From positions 1 to 10,950 of the forward strand of contig DGDX01000091.1 in assembly GCA_002385665.1 (NCBI GenBank): a stretch of 10,950 bases of DNA, given 5' to 3'. The DNA is from Firmicutes bacterium UBA3941 (GTDB lineage Bacteria; Bacillota; Clostridia; Caldicoprobacterales; UBA3941). Both the position numbers and the translations under genes were made by a program. Below the pieces are notes generated by a model that did no database searches, had not been told where the DNA came from, and worked only from the letters and a program-made list of their open reading frames with translations. Positions 7,141-10,950 of the stretch are shown here, piece by piece (the first letter of the stretch is position 1; the number at the start of each line of letters is the position of its first letter).

Positions 7141-7163
7141 TTTACAGCCAGCTTGGCTGTGAA
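7141..7163 (+). promoter_or_regulatory. Leader hairpin or operator before the ECF S component
   Basis: TTTACAGCCA-GCT-TGGCTGTGAA can form a ten-pair stem, including one G-T pair, with a three-base loop. The core ACAGCCA/TGGCTGT is a perfect inverted repeat. It ends 15 bases before the AGGAGGGG ribosome site (7178-7185 region) and does not cover it. No T run follows, so it is not an intrinsic terminator. It may be an operator or an mRNA-stabilising hairpin. Confidence 0.4.
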
Positions 7164-7189
7164 TATTAAAATATATAGGAGGGGTAAAG

Positions 7190-7792
7190 ATGAAGACCAC
7201 TTCTCAAAAGATTCTTGGTGTATGGAACACCAAAACAGTGGTAGCTATAGCTATCGGTGCGGCCTTATTTGGTGTCCTGATGAACTACGGTGGCATCCCT
7301 GTGTTTACTAATACTAAACTAACAACTGCTATGATCATACCTGTTATCGTTGGAGCGATGTTTGGTGCCCTTCCGGCGGCTGTGGCATGCGCTGTCGGTA
7401 ATCTTATTGCGGATCTCATCGGAGGTTGGGGCTACTGGTTTGACTGGTCCATTGGCAATGGGGTCTTGGGTTTCATTGTGGGGCTCCTGCCCTTATATGG
7501 CGCCAATATCGATGAAGGTATCTTTAAGCCTGTCCATGCGATCATCTATGCCGTTGCCTGTGTCATAGGTAATGCTCTGGCCTTTGGTGTGATAACTCCA
7601 ATACTGACTACCCTGTTTTACGGCGGAGAATTGGAAATAACCTTCCTCCAGGCGATGGCAGCCGGGCTATCCAACACCTTGGTATTGGTTATTATAGGTA
7701 TCCCCATACTCATCCTGTTGGCGAGACGAAATGCCAGAGGCACAGACCTGAAACTAGAAGAGAAGGAAGTAAAGGAAGAGCAGAATATCTAA
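7190..7792 (+). CDS. ECF transporter S component, UPF0397 family
   Basis: This 200-residue integral membrane protein is the substrate-binding subunit of an energy-coupling factor importer. Hydrophobic segments lie at roughly 16-34, 46-76, 86-104, 113-141 and 150-178, consistent with the five or six helices of S components. The TKTVVAIAIGAAL start (14-26) and the GGWGYWFDWSIGNGVLG segment (78-94) are typical of the UPF0397 family. The small-residue first helix (AIAIGAAL) is where S components contact EcfT. The C-terminal tail (180-200) is charged and cytosolic. Databases often label this family as riboflavin transporter components, but nothing here proves the substrate. A strong AGGAGGGG site precedes the ATG. 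Its stop codon is one base from the start of the double-ATPase gene, and EcfT follows, so the full importer is encoded in order S-A-A'-T. Confidence 0.87.
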   Translation: MKTTSQKILGVWNTKTVVAIAIGAALFGVLMNYGGIPVFTNTKLTTAMIIPVIVGAMFGALPAAVACAVGNLIADLIGGWGYWFDWSIGNGVLGFIVGLLPLYGANIDEGIFKPVHAIIYAVACVIGNALAFGVITPILTTLFYGGELEITFLQAMAAGLSNTLVLVIIGIPILILLARRNARGTDLKLEEKEVKEEQNI

Positions 7793-7793
7793 A

Positions 7794-9512
7794 ATGAGAA
7801 AACCTATAGTAGAATTCATCGATTTTGGATTTCAATACAAATCGCAATCATCCCCTACACTACATAATATCAATTTAACTATTTATCAAGGGGAAAAGGT
7901 TTTAATTTTAGGTCCCAGCGGAAGCGGAAAGTCAACCTTGGCTAACTGCATCAACGGGTTAAACCCCTTTTCATACGAAGGTAAAATAACCGGCTCATGC
8001 AAAATTGCTGGCAGAGAAACCAAAACTGCCAGCATTTTCGCATTGAGCAAAACCGTAGGTACCGTTCTACAGGATTCCGATGCCCAATTTGTTGCCTTAA
8101 GCGTCGGCGAGGATATAGCCTTCGCTCTGGAAAATCAAAGTGTCCCCAGGGAGGAAATGATACCCAAGGTGCAAAGGGCAAGCGAAATAGTTGGGATGGA
8201 GGATTTCCTTCTTCATCTGCCCTATGAGCTATCGGGAGGCCAAAAGCAAAAGGTAGCCCTGGCAGGAGTACTCCACGATGATGTGGACCTTTTGCTCTTT
8301 GACGAGCCCTTAGCCTCCCTCGACCCCCAGGCGGGGATGCAGGCCATTGAGCTGATCCATCAAATCCACGTTGAACAGAAAAAGACCGTTATCATCATAG
8401 AGCACCGTCTTGAGGACGTGCTTCACCGGCCTGTGGATAGAATCGTTCTTATGAACGAGGGCAGGATCGTATTTGATGGTACCCCGGATAGACTGCTTAC
8501 CTCCAATTTGCTTCCCAAATACGGCATCAGGGAACCCTTATATATCATGGCTATGAAATATGCCGGATGTACCTTTACCGGCCAGGAGGTACTATCCGAC
8601 ATTCACAGTATGGACCTGTCCCCCTTTGAAGATAAGCTTAAAAAGCATTTTAGAACTCCGGTTAAGAGATCAGCCATCCCCGCCACGGATGAAATCCTAA
8701 GGGTGCAGAATGTTTCCTTTTCATATGGGGATGGGGATGTACTAAAGGACGTTTCCTTCTCCATAGACAGGGGTGAAAAGGTGGCTTTCATAGGGAAAAA
8801 TGGAGCGGGCAAGAGCACCATGGCCAAGCTCCTATGCGGGATAATAAGGCCCGACAGGGGTGAAATCTGCATTGAGGGCGAAAATTACCTCCAGTACAGC
8901 ATAAAGGAGATTGGGGAAAAAATCGGGTATGTCATGCAAAACCCCAATCAAATGCTGGTTAAGGATATCATTTTGGACGAGGTGGAACTCGCCTTACTGC
9001 TACGGGATAAGAGCAGAGAAGAGATAGATGCCGCAGTGGAAAGGGCCCTTGACATGTGCAACCTCTATGGGATGAGGAATTGGCCTATCTACGCGGTCAG
9101 CTATGGGCAAAGAAAGCGGGTCACCATTGCCTCGATACTGGTTTTGCAGCCCGATATCATCATCTTGGACGAACCTACAGCCGGCCAGGATTATTATCAC
9201 TACACGGAAATCATGAACTTTTTGGACGATCTGAACAGGAAATATGGGATTACGATTATTTTCATAACCCATGATATGCACCTTGCCATAGAATACACGG
9301 ATCGGGCCTTGGTGTTTTCCGATGGAGAGCTTATAGCCGACGATTCGGTCTTCAAGGTTCTGTCGGACGATGATGTGATAACCAAGGCCAGCCTGAAGCA
9401 GACTTCCCTCTATACCCTGGCCAAACGATTGGATCTGGACCCTGAAAGCTATATAGAACACTTTATTGCCTATGAAAGGATGAAAAAGGATAATGAAAAG
9501 TCCACTTCTTAA
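7794..9512 (+). CDS. ECF transporter double ATPase (fused EcfA-EcfA')
   Basis: Two ABC ATPase domains are fused in one 572-residue protein, which powers uptake by the neighbouring EcfT and S component. Domain 1 has Walker A GPSGSGKST (40-48), Q-loop Q93, signature LSGGQ (146-150), Walker B LLLFDEP (166-172) and switch histidine 204. Domain 2 has Walker A GKNGAGKST (334-342), Q382, a divergent signature VSYGQ (435-439), Walker B IIILDEP (455-461) with an unusual AGQDY D-loop, and switch histidine 493. The linker at about 230-300 separates them. Fused YkoD-like ATPases of this kind are commonly found with UPF0397 or YkoE S components. The ATG follows the upstream TAA by one base, and only a distant AGGAAGAG is seen, so translation is probably coupled. 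Its end overlaps the EcfT gene by 20 bases. Confidence 0.93.
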   Translation: MRKPIVEFIDFGFQYKSQSSPTLHNINLTIYQGEKVLILGPSGSGKSTLANCINGLNPFSYEGKITGSCKIAGRETKTASIFALSKTVGTVLQDSDAQFVALSVGEDIAFALENQSVPREEMIPKVQRASEIVGMEDFLLHLPYELSGGQKQKVALAGVLHDDVDLLLFDEPLASLDPQAGMQAIELIHQIHVEQKKTVIIIEHRLEDVLHRPVDRIVLMNEGRIVFDGTPDRLLTSNLLPKYGIREPLYIMAMKYAGCTFTGQEVLSDIHSMDLSPFEDKLKKHFRTPVKRSAIPATDEILRVQNVSFSYGDGDVLKDVSFSIDRGEKVAFIGKNGAGKSTMAKLLCGIIRPDRGEICIEGENYLQYSIKEIGEKIGYVMQNPNQMLVKDIILDEVELALLLRDKSREEIDAAVERALDMCNLYGMRNWPIYAVSYGQRKRVTIASILVLQPDIIILDEPTAGQDYYHYTEIMNFLDDLNRKYGITIIFITHDMHLAIEYTDRALVFSDGELIADDSVFKVLSDDDVITKASLKQTSLYTLAKRLDLDPESYIEHFIAYERMKKDNEKSTS

Positions 9513-10344
9513 TCTGATCCCCGGCGACACCTATCTCCATAAGCTGACGGGAAAAACCAAGGTGCGTGCCTTCGTTATCCTTTTAGTCTACATCATCATG
9601 TCCTTTGATCTCAGACTTATACTACCCCTTTTCATAGTCGGAATCATTGGACTAGTCTCCCTAAGGCCTGAATGGAAGACCCTGAGATATTTCTTTATAG
9701 TTGTGGCTGCAGTCAATCTTCTGAACATCGTTTTGTTCTGGCTGGCAAACCCGGATATAGGTGCATTCTGGTGTGGGGGCAGCCGTACCGTTCTGGTCAG
9801 CTTCACCAAAAGGCTCTTTATATCCCTTGAAACCCTGTGGTATCTATCCATACGGTTTTTAAAGATGATTACCTCTTTCCTGATATCCATGGTCTTTGTC
9901 CTTTCCATAACGCCATCGGAGTTGGCAGCCGGCCTGTATTCAATAAAGGTTCCCTACAAGATATGTACAATATTCTCTATAGCCTTTAGGTATATACCAG
10001 ATATAGGAAGAGACTATGAAAATATTAAAATCTCTATGCAAGCGAGAGGAGTTGAACTGGACCCAAAGAAGGTACCCCTGATGGACCGCATAAAGCAGAA
10101 CGTGCTTATACTGGTTCCACTGATAATTTCCTCCTTTGAGCGCGTTGGTAATATCTCCAACGCCATGGATTTAAGGGGTTACGGGAGGGGTAAGACCAGA
10201 ACCTACTACTGTGAACATGAAGAAGGCAAGGCTGATAAAATCTTTAAAGCGATTTATACGGGCCTATTGCTCTTCTGCGCATTCTGGATTGTATCCCGGA
10301 TTATATACCCGCCGCCTTCTAAGATGTGGTACCCCTTTTCATGA
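9493..10344 (+). CDS. ecfT: ECF transporter transmembrane component EcfT (CbiQ family)
   Basis: This 283-residue membrane protein links the S component to the two ATPase domains. Hydrophobic segments lie near 26-56, 66-88, 125-150, 203-215 and 254-273. The two coupling-helix motifs of the EcfT/CbiQ family are present: QARG (183-186) and DLRGYGRG (226-233), whose arginines dock into the ATPases. The motif FRYIPDIGRDYENI (165-178) just before the first is also typical. The ATG lies inside the end of the ATPase gene, with AAGGA a few bases upstream. The TGA overlaps the ATG of the peptidase gene by four bases. The length and motifs are normal, so the importer is probably functional. Confidence 0.92.
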   Translation: MKSPLLNLIPGDTYLHKLTGKTKVRAFVILLVYIIMSFDLRLILPLFIVGIIGLVSLRPEWKTLRYFFIVVAAVNLLNIVLFWLANPDIGAFWCGGSRTVLVSFTKRLFISLETLWYLSIRFLKMITSFLISMVFVLSITPSELAAGLYSIKVPYKICTIFSIAFRYIPDIGRDYENIKISMQARGVELDPKKVPLMDRIKQNVLILVPLIISSFERVGNISNAMDLRGYGRGKTRTYYCEHEEGKADKIFKAIYTGLLLFCAFWIVSRIIYPPPSKMWYPFS

Positions 10345-10931
10345 GATATGAATTTAAAGATTATCATGGAGATTTAATAAGGAGCGTTTCAGAGCTCATA
10401 AGAATACCTACAGTTTTTGACGAGGCTACGGTGACAAAAGGTATGCCTTACGGAAAGAAGGTTTATGAAGGCTACGTCTGGTTAAAAGCCAAGGCCCAAA
10501 ATGACGGATTCGAAGTCAAGGAGTACGATGGCCATGCACTGGCTGTACGAATCCCGGGAAATCCTGCCTCTGAAAGGATTGATGTGGTTTCACATCTGGA
10601 TGTGGTGGAACCCGGTACAGGATGGGAGAATGACCCCTTTAGTGGTGCCGTAATGGATGGTCATGTCCATGGGAGAGGAGCCCAGGATATGAAGGGCCCC
10701 CTTATAGCGACATACTATGCCCTGAAATATATCAAGGATAACCGGATACCCTGCAATAGAGAACTGCGTATAGTCATAGGCTGTGATGAGGAACGCACCA
10801 TGGACGACATGAGATACTACCTGGATAAGGCAAAAGAGCCCATCTTCGCTTTTACCCCTGACGGTAAATTCCCCTATTCCTATGGGGAGAAGGGGGCACT
10901 GATGTGGACCATGGACCAGAAGGTAAGAACC
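10341..10931 (+). CDS. M20 family metallodipeptidase, PepV/Sapep-like (3' end missing)
   Basis: The first 197 residues are present; the rest is lost at the contig end. The M20 metal-site residues are in place: H85 and D87 in SHLDVV, D116 in GRGAQDMKG, the glutamate pair E150-E151 in GCDEER, and D174 in FTPDG. The following YGEKG (181-185) also matches the PepV/Sapep dipeptidase group, zinc (or manganese) enzymes that cleave dipeptides in the cytosol. The full protein would be about 450-470 residues. The ATG overlaps the EcfT stop (ATGA), no separate ribosome site is seen, and translation is probably coupled, so the enzyme belongs to the ECF transporter operon. The frame runs on through the adapter at 10932-10950 and those residues (LSLIHI) are artefact. 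Specificity could differ from dipeptides, since other M20 members hydrolyse acylated vitamin precursors. Confidence 0.88.
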
Positions 10932-10950
10932 CTGTCTCTTATACACATCT
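10932..10950. other. Tn5/Nextera mosaic-end adapter (sequencing artefact)
   Basis: The final 19 bases, CTGTCTCTTATACACATCT, are identical over their whole length to the reverse complement of the Tn5 mosaic end used in Nextera libraries. They follow directly after coding sequence of the peptidase gene and break it. This is untrimmed adapter and not genomic sequence. Confidence 0.96.

Larger units (their letters stand above)
6708..7189. other. AT-rich divergent intergenic region
   Basis: This spacer of nearly 480 bases lies between thyA (leftward) and the ECF transporter operon (rightward). No convincing gene or RNA family was recognised. It contains candidate promoters for both directions, perfect palindromes at 6937-6948 (ATCATATATGAT), 6963-6972 (ATATCGATAT) and 7092-7101 (AGTGATCACT), paired direct repeats AGGCAACA (6901-6908, 6912-6919) and TTGCTTA (7085-7091, 7105-7111), and a hairpin at 7141-7163. 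It is clearly more AT-rich than the flanking genes. Confidence 0.6.

Noticed and set aside
7027..7189. Known riboswitch (TPP, FMN, cobalamin, preQ1, SAM or T-box) in the ECF leader
   Set aside because: None of the conserved core strings of these classes was seen.
9000..9530. A 176-residue minus-strand frame
   Set aside because: Antisense to the second ABC domain of the ECF ATPase and start of EcfT; no recognisable domain and no supporting ribosome site.
10590..10946. A 118-residue minus-strand frame starting MYKRQ
   Set aside because: Its start codon and first residues come from the Nextera adapter, and the rest is antisense to the clear M20 peptidase frame.
1..10950. CRISPR array, tRNA, rRNA, insertion sequence or prophage genes
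   Set aside because: No regular repeat-spacer pattern, cloverleaf, transposase or phage gene was recognised on either strand.

Overview
The window looks like a contig end from a Clostridia-type Firmicute. The evidence is Shine-Dalgarno sites of the AAGG/AGGAGG type, a TTG start, strong sigma-A-like promoters, ATGA-coupled operons, moderately AT-rich DNA, and Firmicute-style ThyA and DHFR sequences. The genus cannot be named from the sequence alone. The last 19 bases (10932-10950) are exactly the Tn5/Nextera mosaic-end adapter, so genuine sequence stops at about 10931.

Region 1 (1-5236) holds the start of a small zinc-ribbon-like gene on the minus strand and, diverging from it, a compact three-gene operon on the plus strand. 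The operon encodes a TerB-N/TerB-C domain protein (247-1686), a DUF2791/BrxD-like P-loop ATPase (1683-2999) and an Lhr-like SF2 helicase of the BrxHI type (3011-5236). BrxD and BrxHI are accessory genes of type 2 BREX phage defence. Here they occur without any other BREX gene and are joined to a TerB-N/TerB-C protein. The operon has its own promoter at 145-173 and ends against a convergent housekeeping gene, so it seems to be a self-contained DNA-processing or defence module. It is the most interesting part of the window.

Region 2 (5242-6707, minus strand) is a dTMP/folate pair. Thymidylate synthase (thyA) is followed by dihydrofolate reductase (folA), which regenerates tetrahydrofolate from the dihydrofolate that ThyA produces. 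The folA stop codon lies 5 bases from the helicase stop codon, with no terminator visible between them.

Region 3 (6708-7189) is an AT-rich divergent spacer. It holds candidate promoters, several short perfect palindromes, direct repeats at helical-turn spacing, and a 10-bp hairpin just before the next gene.

Region 4 (7190-10931, plus strand) is an energy-coupling factor (ECF) vitamin-type transporter operon. It encodes a UPF0397 S component, a fused double ATPase (EcfA-A') and an EcfT transmembrane protein. A translationally coupled M20/PepV-like metallodipeptidase follows and is cut off by the contig end. The peptidase may process the imported substrate, but that is inference.
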